Below are positions 1-14,200 of a stretch of DNA of 64,000 nt, one piece after another. Numbering within the stretch: the stretch's first letter is position 1; each line of letters starts with the position of its first letter. Under the pieces are notes generated by a model. The model made no database searches, was not told the origin of the DNA, and saw only the letters and a program-made list of their open reading frames with translations. The stretch is from positions 3,970,501 through 4,034,500 of the forward strand of contig JAJFZO010000034.1 in NCBI GenBank assembly GCA_021397835.1, given 5' to 3'. Source of the DNA: Moringa oleifera (lineage: Eukaryota > Streptophyta > Magnoliopsida > Brassicales > Moringaceae). The translations under genes and the position numbers were made by a program.

Positions 1-1263
1 GTAGATGTGGGAAAAGTACTGGGTGGTTGAGGAGATCTCGAGAACCAAGAAGTTTCCAAATGAGTGGAGATGGAGCTCTCTGACCTTTATAAGAACCACA
101 GAAATATACATTATTGCAGTAACTATGACTATGGAGATGTACAGTGGATAAGCCATATGGTGTAACCATGAGAAAGAGTGACTGCAAAGAGGTTAAGGTT
201 TGTGACTGAAAATTAGAGTAAATCTATGCAAAGTAGGTTTGGCATGGAAGCTATATATATGTTAGGGTATTTGATGGAGATATCTTGAGAGATTGTTGAA
301 CCTATCTGGTGTTCGTTGCCCTTGAAAAAGCTCAAAATGGAGTCACGGGGAACCTCTGTGCAGGATCATGGAGAAGAAAGAATTTCATTTTTCATATATT
401 GAAGTAATTAAGGCTATGTATGGTGGAGATTAACATCTACTTCTTTTTATCCAAGTAGTGGACATACTTACTGGGCACATTCATGCTTTTTGCTTATGAT
501 ACAGTTTTAGTTGGCCAGACTAGAGAAGGTATATATGTAAAACTTGACTAGTGTGAAAGAGATTTTGGAGTAGAAGGGTTTAAAAGTAAGCAGGTTAAGA
601 TAGAGCGTCTGAATTGCAAAGATGATAAAACAGAAGCAATAACGAAAGACTAGTGAACTTAATGGGCAAGGTATAATGAAAAGTCACATTTACACCTTGG
701 GTCAATCATTTAGAAAGATTTGGAGCATTGATGAGGATGTTACCCATAGGGTCAAGGCAGGATGGACAAACTGGAGACATGCACCCAGGATCCTATCTGA
801 CTGTAACATACGTTTCAGTCTAAAAGGGAAGTTGCAGGACCACTATAAGGTCAACAGTGCATTGTGGCACAGAGTAGTCGTAATTAAGCACTAACATCTC
901 TTGAATGTAAACAAGATGAGAAGGCTATGTTGGAGGAGTTTGAGAAAAGAGAAGATTAGAAATGAACACATACGAGAGTAACTGAGTGCAGCACAGATGG
1001 TAGATAAAATGATGGAGTGGTTTGAACATATGGATGAAGACTTGCTGGTGCACTGAAGAGATATTATTCGATGAGAGATGTCTATATTGAGAGGGGACAG
1101 AAAGGCTTAAAAAGATGAGGTTGGAGACTTCTACGAAATATCTAACCTTCAATGAGAAAGTGGCTGTAAATAGAGTAGAATGGGCCGGAAAGATCCACGT
1201 AATGTAACTGACCTCCTGTAGGAGGGAAGAAGGCCTGTTATGGTTGAATTTTGTTGTGTTGTA
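1..1263 (+). mobile_element. RTE-type LINE remnant, 3' half of reverse transcriptase
   Basis: Conceptual translation in shifting frames gives stretches typical of plant RTE-clade non-LTR retrotransposons. Around 385-430 there is YIEVIKAMYGG, like the RT segment YIRxIKDMYDG. Around 485-530 there is a decayed catalytic box (FAYDT where FADDI is expected). At 676-894 an open stretch contains IDEDVTHRVKAGWTNWR, the well-known C-terminal RT region. Near 940-1190 pieces resemble the tail that ends NRAEW. The copy ends in a T/G-rich tail near 1230-1263, as RTE elements do. Stops and frameshifts interrupt it throughout, so it is inactive. It lies in the same orientation as the beta-galactosidase gene, and probably inside one of that gene's 5' introns. 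It continues past the left edge. The clade assignment is from memory of family motifs. Confidence 0.8.
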
Positions 1264-2275
1264 TTTTTAAATTAGGTTCAAGAAAGATGTCTATATACTT
1301 GGACTCATGATCAAGCTATGATAACTGACGATTTGGCCAAGAAATTGAACAAACATTTGATATGAGTAGACTTAATAATGTTACCATGAATCACTAGTTT
1401 CTCCCTTTATTTTTGTTCCTGTAGTGAGACAAACAGTGCCAATAGTTTCATCTCTCCTTTGTTCTTGTTGTTTGGCATTTTATGTTAACTGCTTTACCTG
1501 TACCATTATCGTGGTGATAGCAGCAGTTTTGGATATATGATGCAGCAACCTCATGTTAAAAGTGCAATAGCATCATTTTGCAATTGCATTTTTGAGTTCC
1601 ATTTTTGAATTTATGCTTCATACTGTTTCTTCTTTTTGTTCATCTACACTCTTATGTGAAATTGCTTTATCTTGACATATATATTTCATTAGCATGAGAG
1701 AAATTGTCAAGTATTCTTATTCTAGATGTTGAACAATTTTAGCGAAAATCAACTGTAATCTATTTTCCTTGCAATTTGATTCAAAAGTGAAATACACCCA
1801 AGACTATTGTTTCTATGTATTGCAAAAATATTTTCTAACTGATGATGGATTTGTGGGAAATTTTTGCAGGTCAGCAAGTGAAACTGTTCTGAAAATGTGT
1901 TGTTAAGAAGAGATCATTTGTTTTTGATTTACAAGAGTTTTGTGGTCGCTTACTGGGAAATGAATATGCTTTTCATGCGTATATGAATTGCAGAAATGAA
2001 CTACTTTTTTCCTTATCTTTTTCTGCATTTGCGAATTTTCTACTCTGTGTACTTGTTCGTAAATACAAGCTATGCTGGTATCTGATGACCTACTGCGAGA
2101 ATGTTGTTTAGATGAGAGGATATATTTATAATTTACTGTAATTTCTGCAAGTTTGCAAGTGAAGTTCTGAAAATTGAGTCGTCAATAGTCTGCAGAATGT
2201 GGAATTTAACCTTTATACTAATGACTTAAAGTCTTATGGGACTGTTTTTTCTTTTTTCTTTTCCTTTTTCCACAG
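1264..2275. other. Non-coding stretch, probably intron of BGAL9
   Basis: I see no exon of the beta-galactosidase family here and no other gene. The stretch is T-rich and ends in a polypyrimidine tract followed by CAG at 2273-2275, the acceptor of the first visible BGAL9 exon. Two short similar segments (about 1868-1905 and 2145-2190, both with GCAAGTGAA followed by GTTCTGAAAAT) suggest a small old local duplication. Confidence 0.6.
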
Positions 2276-5200
2276 GATGAGATGCAGCGCTTTGTCAAAA
2301 AGATAGTGGATTTGATGCGGGAGGAAATGCTTTTTTGTTGGCAAGGTGGCCCAGTAATCATGTTGCAGGTTGTAGGGGATCTTTGAGTTTACATTTGTCC
2401 AAATTAAATTTTGGTTGGTTTGCTTTAGTTAGTCAATGCTAGAGTCTTGTTTGGATTGCAATGATTGGGAAGTGGAACTGGAATCGCATTCTCATCTTGC
2501 TTGATTCCCATATTTAGAAGAGAATTACCTGAACTTTGGTTGTCTCGTTCCTTCCGATGGTTATATTTTCAGTCTCATGTCTGGATCTTATAGTAGAGTG
2601 TAAAGGTCCTATGGTCATATTTTCCAACAATAGGAGATTCCCTGACAGCAGACTATGTTGCTGCCATATATTTGGCAAACTTAAAATGAATATTGTTTTC
2701 AATTAATTTTCAGTTCTCTGTTCCAACCATTTCAATGAGCATCAATTGTTCAACTAAATATGACATGACTGGAATTTGTTATGACAGATTGAGAATGAAT
2801 ATGGAAATATCGAACACTCATTTGGCCAGGCGGGAAAGGATTATGTTAAGTGGGCTGCTAGAATGGCTCTTGGCCTTGGTGCCGGTGTTCCATGGATCAT
2901 GTGCAAGCAAACTGATGCTCCAGAAAATATTGTAAAATTCTTTATTCTAAATTATTATGTATTTCATTTTTATCAATATTCATGCATATATATCTGCAAG
3001 CTTGTGTACAGAGCTTCAGGTGAAAAGTATCTTAAATTGGTTCAGTTTCTCTTCTTTTTGAATGCACAGCTTTGTACAGTTTAATACATTTATTGCAATA
3101 TGGTTTTCAGGTATCGTTGAAATGTTGGTCATTCACTTTATTTCCCCTCTTCAGATAGATGCCTGCAATGGATACTACTGTGATGGGTTTAAACCAAATT
3201 CCTACAACAAGCCAATACTTTGGACAGAGGATTGGGATGGATGGTATGCCAATTCATTATGATCCTGCCGTGTTTGTTTTTGTTTGTTCAGTGATTTTTG
3301 GTTTTGGGATGCATTTGAGCTTGGATGATGCTAAACCTCTCCTAAAATTTTGAAATAATTTAATGTTTGGAGAAACCTAGGAAATCATCAAATATAAGGA
3401 AAAACTAGTATAGAAGTGAGATGCTGATGCTAGCTACTATAGACCTTTATTCTGAAACCCATTCTTAGGTAATCGATGTGAATTGTCATAAAGTTATGAA
3501 AAATCCATCTGTATTTTAAAGGAAGTTTTGGGATGCTTAATGTTGCTTAGCAATATGCTTAATATTGCCAGCCATTATTCCAGAGGAAATTTCTCCAGCA
3601 TGTTTGAAGGAAAATGCTGGTATTATCACCATGCTTGTGGACACATGTATACCTTTTATTCTGGACAATAAGGTAACAAATATTACATAATTTAGATCAT
3701 TGGTGGAGAAAGTATGATTTTGCATCTAAGGAAGAAGTTTCTCTCTCCACTCCATGCATTTGTAATTTAAATGCTATAATCCCTTTAGTAATAGTAAATG
3801 TGTCCTTTTCTTTGTTTATTCTAGAGCTTTGTTTCTTTCTCCTTAACTATTCTCTAGTGTGCTATAAAAAGTTTATACGCGGTGGAATGATCTGTTTTGG
3901 TTTGACTATTCAAGGTACACGACCTGGGGTGGAAGATTGCCTCACAGGCCTGTTGAAGACCTTGCATTTGCTGTTGCACGCTTTTTTCAACGTGGAGGAA
4001 GCTTTCAGAATTATTACATGGTACAATAAATTAACGAAAATGACTGAAGATTTAGATTGTATGGAACTTTCATATTAATATATCATCTGTCAAAAATGGT
4101 ATGAAGCAATCTTATGTGTTTTTGTCATGTCAAGGTCATTTTTGGTTCTGCTTACATGGTTGCATATTCCTTTTGGTTTCTGTGTTTTAGTTGAGATGTT
4201 TCATCACTGGCAAATTGCCGTAAAAGCCAGGGGATTCTCAGGTCCTGGGTTCAAACTGGCTGCCATGGGTTTGGGAAGGACCTGTGGAACAGGGAAAGGG
4301 ATGATATATTAGAGCGTAAAGATGCTGTTAGTCCTATTTTCTACCACCCTTCTTGCATAATTAACTGTTCAAAATAATGTACGCACAGAATAAAAAACTG
4401 TTCGAGTTGAGGCCAGAAAGTTCTGTGGCTAAGAAGCTTTCTTTGCATTTATGTTTCCGTGTTGCACTCTTAACAGACTTACTTTTAGAGGTTTGTTTAA
4501 AGAGGTTAAAGTTAAAATTAAAGTTAATTATTGAAAAGGGAGTGGCTTCTGCTTCTTAGTGCACCAGTAGAGGCCTCTATAAGGGAGGGTATGGTTTTAG
4601 AAAATAATTTCTTGTCATCGGCTTTAGAAGGCTAGACATATTATTGAGGTTCTGACAAGCCAATATTTTGAACAACATTTAATATGCACATCTGCTGCAC
4701 CTTGACAAGCCTGCCACATGATTTGCAGTATTTTGGTGGGACAAATTTTGGTCGGACCTCTGGAGGCCCTTTCTATATCACAAGTTATGATTACGATGCA
4801 CCAATTGATGAATATGGTAAGCGTTACAAGATCAAGAAAAAATAAGTTTCCCCAATTTGCAATCTCTTTCAGTCAATGCATAACTTCCTTGTATTATGTC
4901 TCTGTGGTGAAAAAAAAAGGACCGTACTCTCATTAAGGTCTAATTGCTGACTGTGTCGCTTACCTCATTTAGGTTTACGGAGTGAGCCAAAATGGGGGCA
5001 TTTGAAAGATCTGCATGCTGCAATAAAGCTTTGCGAACCTGCTTTAGTAGCTGCAGATTCACCTCAGTATATTAAGCTGGGACCAAAGCAGGAGGTTTGT
5101 ACTAGGCCTTGAGCTTTTTCTTGGTGCTGACTTGTTCTCTTTGAACTTAAGAATTTTGAATGGAAGATTTAGTTCAACATGATCAAACAAAGAAAGTTTA

Positions 5201-8200
5201 GATAGAAAATAATTCAGAACTAATCCAATAACCTAGACGATCAAAATTTCAAAGTACTGCTCTCCCTAGATTGATATCAGTCTTCCATGATATTCTTATA
5301 TATTTTTACTTTTATATTATAATCTCAACTTTTTTCTCCCCCGGGTTTATCATATAATGAACCTTGTCAAAACATTTCCTTTTCTAGCCTAAAAAATGCG
5401 AAATGAGGTGAAATTTCTTGTCCTTAAGAATCTGAGGATTTTTGATGATGTTTCTTGCTTTACCTACTATTTTCATCATGGTCACCCCTACTAACATAAC
5501 TGATATCATTATTATATTTTTGGGGCTAGAGTGTGGTCTAGAATTTAAATTAATGGAAACACATAGTACATTCAAATGTGTATATTTCGGCCATCTACCT
5601 GGACTGAGAGAAATTTTGATTTCTTGCTCGTCTTTATTGAACTTGGACCATGTCAGTAAGTAGATGATCGCAATCATAATCATCTTTGCCGTTATACTCC
5701 ACTCCTCATCTACATCATTAAATGCTTGACACTTTATCGGAGAGGTTAATGTCACCAAAAATTATCACTTAATTTGATCAACTACCTTAACACTCTCATA
5801 ATTCCTAACACTTCCTGCAGAACCAAAACAGCTTCCTTTGTAGCCAGGAGAATCCCTGGTACTTACTTTAATATGGGAAATTAGTTCAAACTACTCTTAA
5901 ACAGGTACATGGGTGCTTCATAAAAATGAAATAAATTGATTGTAACTAGATAAACAGTATACTTAGGATTCCAAAATGTGTTTGGGGACATTATTTTTGC
6001 CTCAAAAATTGGATATGATGCCATGCATAGAAATTCTATTACTCAACTAACTGATTCAATAAAATGTCGTTAAAATAAAAGCATTGCCATCAACTATACT
6101 GCATAATAGGATTAATATGCTGATAGCATTTATTTCAGATATCTCATGTTGTGTTGCCTTGTAAGCTTATGCCAAGTAATGTTTGGGGTATAATGGAAAA
6201 ATATTATTGTAATACATAAAATCTTGAACCTCTGTTTCCGGAAATGTCTTTATAGTTTATACTACTCTTTTTCTCATGAAATTTCGGTTCTTTTGTTCTA
6301 GACTTACATTTTAAAGTTGCCATCATTCACATGCTTTCAGGCACATGTGTATCGCAGAGATACTCAGCCTGAAGGGATGAAGTTAAGTCAATATGGAAGC
6401 CAAAACTGGTGCTCTGCGTTTCTTGCAAATATTGATGAACATAAATCTGTTTCTGTGACTTTCCTTGGTAGAGTATATACCTTACCGCCATGGTCAGTGA
6501 GCATATTACCAAATTGCAGGAAAGTGGCATTCAACACTGCCAAGGTATGCTTTGTTCTTGAGAACATTTTATTGGACAATCATATGAAATTAGAAAAATC
6601 ATTTATACACTGTTGAAAGCATATCTGCCTTCATTTTCATAACATGTGTATGCTAATTATAAATCTCATATCCACTTAAAGTTAAAATATGACTTGTCTA
6701 TAATAGTCAGTTGTACCAAGGAGTCATAATATCAAATTTTCAGTTATGGATGACTCTCTGAAGACAAAATAACTATAGATATGTATTTGATAATAGGTGT
6801 ATGTTTAATAACTACAGCATTGGACTGTTACAGAACAAGCCCTGTCTCTTAATCCTTTGTCCACTGTTACATATTGAAATTTGGATGATGAGAGACTCTA
6901 TTCAGCCTGGTCTACTTTCAACTGGTTTCTCTTATGCTTCTTAGTAAAGTGAGAAGTTTCTTTTTTGTTTTGTCTTTTTTTCTTTAATCTATTATATCTT
7001 TGAGATCACTTTCCCTTTTCTTTTCTTTTCTGTTTTAAACAGGTAGGGGCACAAACTTCTATAAAAACAGTAGAGTTTGCTTTGCCTCTTTCTCAAAATG
7101 TTTTAGTACCACAAACATTGATGGCACACAGAGGGATTTCTTATAACTCAAAATCCTGGATGACTGTAAAAGAGCCTTTCAGTATTTGGAGTGAGAACAA
7201 TTTCACTGTCCAAGGGATATTGGAGCATTTGAATGTAACAAAGGATCATTCTGATTACCTATGGCATATGACCAGGTACCTTTCTATTAGTCTTTGATAT
7301 GGCTGCAGCTAGATTAAATGATACCGTCCCATTATGGCTTTTATTTTCTTGTCTACTTGACTCTTATTCAGGAAAATATCGTCAAGCTAGTTCGATTACA
7401 TTAGTGGACTTTTTTGTGAAACATGAGGCTTCTGCATGAGGGGCTAAAAGCACTTTTGACTTTGGAGCCCTTGTGCTTCATCCTTAAGGATTTAATCCCT
7501 TGCTTATTTTTATTTTTTATTTTTCATTGTTCTCACTTAATCATTGTTTTCATCAAATTCTACTCCTGTGGAAAAAATTTAGGGTTTATGCAACTGGCAT
7601 AGAAACAACCCAGAAATCATTCCAATTGCAAAGGTGATACTCTTATCATCTTAATTGACTGGTCCAGGAATAGTGAATTTACCTTGTGGAAGCAGATTCA
7701 GTTACTGTCACTTCAGAGCCTCAGAAGCCTTACCACCTACTAAATTCAGCGTACTTGTAGTTCTTCTGTATTTATTTTTAAAGCAATAGAAAAACGAGGC
7801 CACATTGCTAAAACTTTTGAACTTTATATAATGACAATAGATCAAAAGAATATGGGTCATGACCTCATATCACTTCTTATCTACTGAAGGAGTCTTTTTC
7901 TATTTCATAAAATGCATTAGACCAATATTTCCTGAGTTTTTGAACCTACTTGACTGATTCATGGGATGAGATCAGGAAGGCAGCGAGATGGAGCACAAGA
8001 GTGTTATTATGATATGTCTTATGAGCAAGATTATCTTTAATTCAGGATTCCTTATCTATAAAATTGCATATGCTTACATATTATATTCCTTGCCTGTTAA
8101 CTTGTCATTACTATACTAGTCCAACAGAGTCGAGAATGAGACTACAGAGGCACTGCTTGTGTCATTCATTGTTCTGGTTTTATTCAAAGTTGTTGCTGTT

Positions 8201-11200
8201 TTGTTTAATGCTTGTGTTTGCCGTAGAATATATGTATCCAAGGAAGACATCTTATTCTGGGAGGAAAATGGACTTAGTCCAGCAGTTTCAATTGATAGCA
8301 TGCGTGATGTGTTGCGAGTATTCGTTAATGGCCAGCTTACAGGTGATTTAAGTTATGTTCTCTTCATATTTAACATGTGCCTTTCCTTCTGTTGTACATG
8401 TATATTGCTTTCTCTGCAAATGTGCACACATGTGCCTAAGTACAGTTTTCTGCATATTCAAGGAGGAAGTAGGTTCCTAGGATGCAACTGATCATGTTAC
8501 ATGTCTTTAGTTCTAAATAAATTGAGAACTTGTGCACTACTAGCCAAGGTTAGGTGTGTGGTTAAGACAGTAAAAGTGTATAACCTAACACAGCCAGGAT
8601 CCCAATAGATCCCTATCTTAATGCTTTGCAATATCGAGGAATTGATGCAATAGGAAGAAAAAATGGGAGGAAATTTGTACAAATATATCAAATTTAGTGT
8701 TTTGCTAAAGGTTTTTCTTGACATTGACCAATGATAAACACTATAAATGCATGTTATTATTGTTCAATAGTGCACTCCCATGATGAAGTTGAATGATACC
8801 CCATGTATTGTCCGATCTTAATTACTGGCTGATATTTAGCATAAAGTTAATTATCACTCAAGATTTGATGCACTAGTATGGATTAACAGCCAGACAAGAC
8901 AAGAAATAAAGGAGAGGATAATAAATGAATTGTAATGAATACTACAAAGACATGGAATATGTATCTCAAATTTGTAGGTTTCCCTGATTAATGCAAGTGA
9001 ATGAATGAAAATCAATTATAATTTGCTCTCTAGTATGTTTTAAGAGTGCAGAAGAAGATTGCATATATCAAACACTTTACATGAATATTTGTTGCAGGGT
9101 GAGCATGACTCTAAGCAACTAATTTCTCTTAAATTTTAATTTTATTTAATTAAAATAGAGTTATCATCAATCATTTGGATATGGCTAGTCACCTTAACAA
9201 AATATAACTTCTGGATTATTCAAGTGAGGTTTAGCACCCAGTTGAGTGTGGGAAAGGTATGAGTGTCTCACAATCTCCATTATGGAAATGGCTATAAATA
9301 TTTATTATATACTATTTTAAGTCACTTTGAAAATATTTTCTAAAATAACCAAATGAATATCGTTAAGAATTTATTGCCAAAAAGTATTTAAAAAAAAAAA
9401 ACTTTAGGGTTAAAACTTTTGAGCTTGGTCTTAGGTCAAACCCAATAAACCAAGCTTTATAAAATGAGATGCTACTGGTCCAGCCTAATTTGTATTGGGT
9501 TTGATCCACATTAAATGCATGAATGAAGCAATGAGTTCTACTTAAAAAAAAAAAAATTATCTACTTTGCTAGTGTTATTTTAATTAAGTAAATTTGAGAT
9601 TAATTTGTTTATTTGTGCTTTTATTTCACTTAAAATTATATGTGATATTTTTTTTTCCTCAAAATGATAGCATAACTGAATAAATAAACTCAAAAACTAA
9701 ATTTCAATGACAAAATTCGTAAGTTTATCATAATGATGATCTCTTCCAAAATTGTTGAAGTAATAGAAGTTCATTTAAATTCTTCCTAGTCATGAAATTA
9801 AAACAAACACTCTCACAATAAATTTTAAAATTATTGTAATATAAAAATTATATTTTAGTTGTAAGTAAACCAAGGAGTTACTCATATTGAAAATTTTCCT
9901 CACATTATTCTTAAAAAGATTGTGTTCTTAGTCATAATGATGACAAAGAAATTAAGAAAATAATAAAAAATAATTTGTTGATGGAATTTATTGGTGATTA
10001 GATAGTAAAGACTGTTTTACTTTGTATTCTTGAGATGAGAATTTTTTTTCAAATATTTTTTTGTCATAACAATGATTGGACTTCAAGAGATTTTAATAAA
10101 ATAAAAAATACTTAAATATAAAAAATAATAAATAAAATCAATAAAATTTTTGTGGTGAAGTTAAGGATTAACAGTGTTGACTACTTTTTGGCAATAGATT
10201 AGTTATGATATTTATTTATTTACATATTTTTTAGAGCGACTTATAAATGGCATTTTGAAGCATATGGATTTGTAGCTGTCAAAATGAGGGTTCTTGGGTG
10301 CTATACCTTCCTCACAGTCAACCCTCTCTCGAATCAAGCTTTGATTTATGTAGATCAAACTGCTACTTTAATAATTTATATATAACTTGATGTTTGCTAA
10401 GGTTGGGTAGATTTTGTTAAGAAAACCAACCACACCCTAATGATTTCTGCCAGCGCTATTTTAAATGAATAAAATTAAGATTTGAGGGAGTTTCAGCCAC
10501 TTTTCATCATGCTCACATTTGACAATATTGTAATGGTTTAACATTTGGTATTTCTCCACAAGGTGTTGCTGCACATCCTCTGCTCATTTTATGATGAATA
10601 TCCTTCACTGTTTTGGTATAGCTTTAGAACTCCAGGGACAAAATGAAACATGCCAGCATATGTAGGACCGGTATCTCTCTTCCGAAGGATACCTAGGTAC
10701 ATTCTACTTTAAAAATGAAAATCTTGTTCAAACCAGAGCTCACCTCATTCAGAAACACGGAATGTAAGAAGTGCTTTACACCATCACAAATGATTGGAGT
10801 TCTTGTGCATTATATTGGGTGGAACAGATTTCTACAGGATATATATATATATATATCCAGTGATGCATAAATTGATTTCTTTTTTTCTATGGGCTCTCAT
10901 CATCTTTCTTGGTCCATCTTAACGTTCTTCGATGTGTCCAAAAATTAGTACAATAAACTATTTTTAACCTCATTTGCCAACTCAGAGGAAATTAAACAAA
11001 ATTACAGGAGTAATTAGAGTCCTCACAGTGTCATGGATACTAATGATGACTTTTCTGCTTTACTTGTCATTTTAAACTTTTGAAGAGTTCATTATCCAGT
11101 GACTTGTTGGGGAAAGAGAAATGTGACATCCAATTTTTCAGAATTGGACTTAGACAAGTTTTCAATGCTGTAATATTTATATTCTTGCGTTTTCTTCTCA

Positions 11201-14200
11201 AATTATAGAAGAATGATGCTCTTACCTTCTAGGTAAAAGCTGCTGTTGCAATGCTACTCATTATTTTCGATTACATCTTTAACCTCTACTTTTTTTTGCT
11301 AACATGTTTATGGTTACGTTTTCTGGAAGTAAAGGCAGTGTGATTGGTCACTGGATCAAGGTGGTTCAGCCTGTTCAATTTGTGCAAGGATACAATGATT
11401 TAATACTGCTATCCCAGACAGTGGGTTTACAGGTAAAGATTTCGTTTTCTACCTTCCCAGTTTAAAGGCTTTTAATGGTCTGAAAGATAATACTTAACCT
11501 GGTCAGAAAGCATCAACGGAACTGCATTAGAGGTAAAAAATCACGGAAAAAGGAGAGATGTATGTCTTCTTCCGAAAATTGGGGACAGAGGCTGACTTTG
11601 ATTTTAATTATCAGTTTATGTTGTTTTGCTACCTGTAGATTCATTAGGATGTGTACAGTAATAAATACCACGAGGCACTAGATTTTATGTAGAATTCAGA
11701 GGATTGATGATTGTTAGACCTTTAGGAAAGGAAGGGATGCGAACTTGAAAGTATCGGGGCTTATTCAGTATGGCTCATGACTCATGGAAATAAGATAAAA
11801 CAAATTTTTGGATCGTTATGGATTGTTTCTTAATTTCAATTTTCTTAGTGACAATTAGTAATTTTCTATGAGTTTTACGATTAAAAAATTAGAGATTTGG
11901 TTTCTTGTTTCTTTTTGTGTGTTTTCTAGGTGCTCTACAAATTTATTCATCTACTTAGGGTTTTCAAGAGGTGGTCTTTGATGCCAGAAATAGAATATGT
12001 ATTTGATATCTTGGTTTCACTTTCTGTGTATTTCATCTGCCTCTTCTTTCCTCCTGTTCTACTGTTCCACTTTTGAGATTCTTTTCTTTTGCACCTTTAT
12101 CTTCTCCTTTCTCTCTCTGTTTCCTCTTTTCTCTTTTATCCTTTGCACTCCCTTTTTCTTTTTTTCGTTTTTTCTTCTACGTTAGTGGGCAAATATAAAT
12201 TAAATGAACTTTCAAAGAACTTCAACGTGTGACATCTGTATTTCAAATTTCTATCTTCTTAAACTTCTCTTTCTGTGCCACTTATGTGGAATCCTTTTGT
12301 TCTCTCGCTTCCCCCCAGTGATTTATCACTCTTTTCCATCCTTTCACTCTTTTCGATGGCGTTTTGACTATTATTGACCAATATCCAGTTTTGATGTTCA
12401 ATTTGAGTTCTCAATCGGTGTCTGATAATTTGTCTCCTTGAACTGTCTCTTACTTTTTTCCTTTTTCTGCCTTTCTCGGTTTATGGATAGAGTGAAGGAA
12501 AAAATTTGAACCATCATTAGCTTAGGAGTGCCTCTAATGTTTTTGTTATGATAACTATGAAGATCCTTCATTCATCATGCCTTTTCTTATCCTCTCAAAT
12601 GAAAATTTTCATTTCTCTTTTTCATGCTTCTGTCATGGATAAGAGTCGTTTGAAAGAGAAGTCTGAGTTGAATTACATAATCTCATGTGTTTAGATGATA
12701 AATCTATGTATTTGTTAACTTATAAGTACAAATTCCATATCCATTGCACATTAGCAGCTTCTTGAATTTGGTTTCTTAAAATGTGTTCACACATATAACA
12801 ACATTACATCTTTGTTATTGTGACACCTCTCACTAGGCTGTGATGTTTGCTTATGTAGTATTTTGTGTTAAATTTTTGTGCCAGTTGAATGGTGAGAACT
12901 GACCCAAATGTTGTATCATCCAATTCAAATCTATGATGCAGAATTATGGTGCTTTCTTAGAGAAAGATGGAGCAGGTTTTAGAGGCCAAGTAAAGCTTAC
13001 AGGATTCAAAAATGGGGATATAGACCTCTCAAAAGTATTATGGACTTACCAGGTATGTATAGAGTATGTTAACCATGAATCATCATTTCCATGACTGTAA
13101 TCTAAAAGCGTGGAGCCAGCTATATGCTCCTTATTTATTTGCAATACTGTAATGTATCAGCATAATTCATTGTAATGTCCATTTACAAAATAAGACTAGC
13201 ATATAAGTATGTGTATATGGTTATGAAAAGTCTTCTGGATTTACCTCCTTTATTCTAACTTGTTCTGATTCTGTTCTGAACTTGCAAGAATAAAACAGTT
13301 TCTCACATTTTATTCTTGCCCCTGTCAAAATAGAGTGATGGCAATATGGGTGCTTGTTGTTATTTTGGTTCTAGGTTGGGCTAAGGGGTGAGTTCCAGAA
13401 AATATATACTAAAGAAGAAACTGATAAGGCGCATTGGACGGATTTGATGCTTGATGCTGAGCCATCAGTATTTGCCTGGTACAAGGTAAATCTAGTCTTT
13501 CAAAGGATTAAAACATTGAAAATATTATTTGGAACCTTTTTGAGGTTGCTTAGTGAAGTTTAGATATGTTTACTGTTGCATTTTATTTGTTAATCATCAC
13601 TGTTATGACATCGTCGTCACTGTCTTACTGAGTGGTTAAGAATTAACATGTCTCTGCCACTCCTTATGCCTTACGTTCTTGGTCTTTCAAAACATTGATT
13701 GTGGTCTGTTGGACCAATATTTGATGTAGAACAAGTTTGTGTTTTATCTCTCTAAAACTCTGTTTCGTCTTCCAAAGATTGTCCACTTAAATTTTGGTAA
13801 TTTCCTTTCACTATACTTGCTACTCTTTGGTCCTTATCAACTTAGTTCTTTTTTCTACTATTGAATGCTTTATTATGATATGGTGGAATCAAATGAAATT
13901 GTATCACTAAAATGTATTACATTATGTCATATTATTTTACTTCAAGTAATGCTTTTTAAGATTGCAGCTTAGAGCAACTGTAACTGCAAACAAGTTTCCT
14001 CCTCACAGGCTTCTTCCATTATTTATCTCTTCTAATATTGTCCTTTAGTTTTCCTGATGCCAATATGTCAACTTATCATCCTATGCTTAACCAATTTAGA
14101 GAACTCTATTCATGAAAATGCCTCCTTTTGATCCAATGGAAGCAGACATACTTTGATGCGCCTGCTGGTGAAGACCCAGTTGTTGTTGATTTGGGAAGCA

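Noticed and set aside
5384..5758. A 124-codon minus-strand frame inside BGAL9 intron 6
   Set aside because: No recognisable family, it is antisense within an intron, and the composition is that of the surrounding intron.
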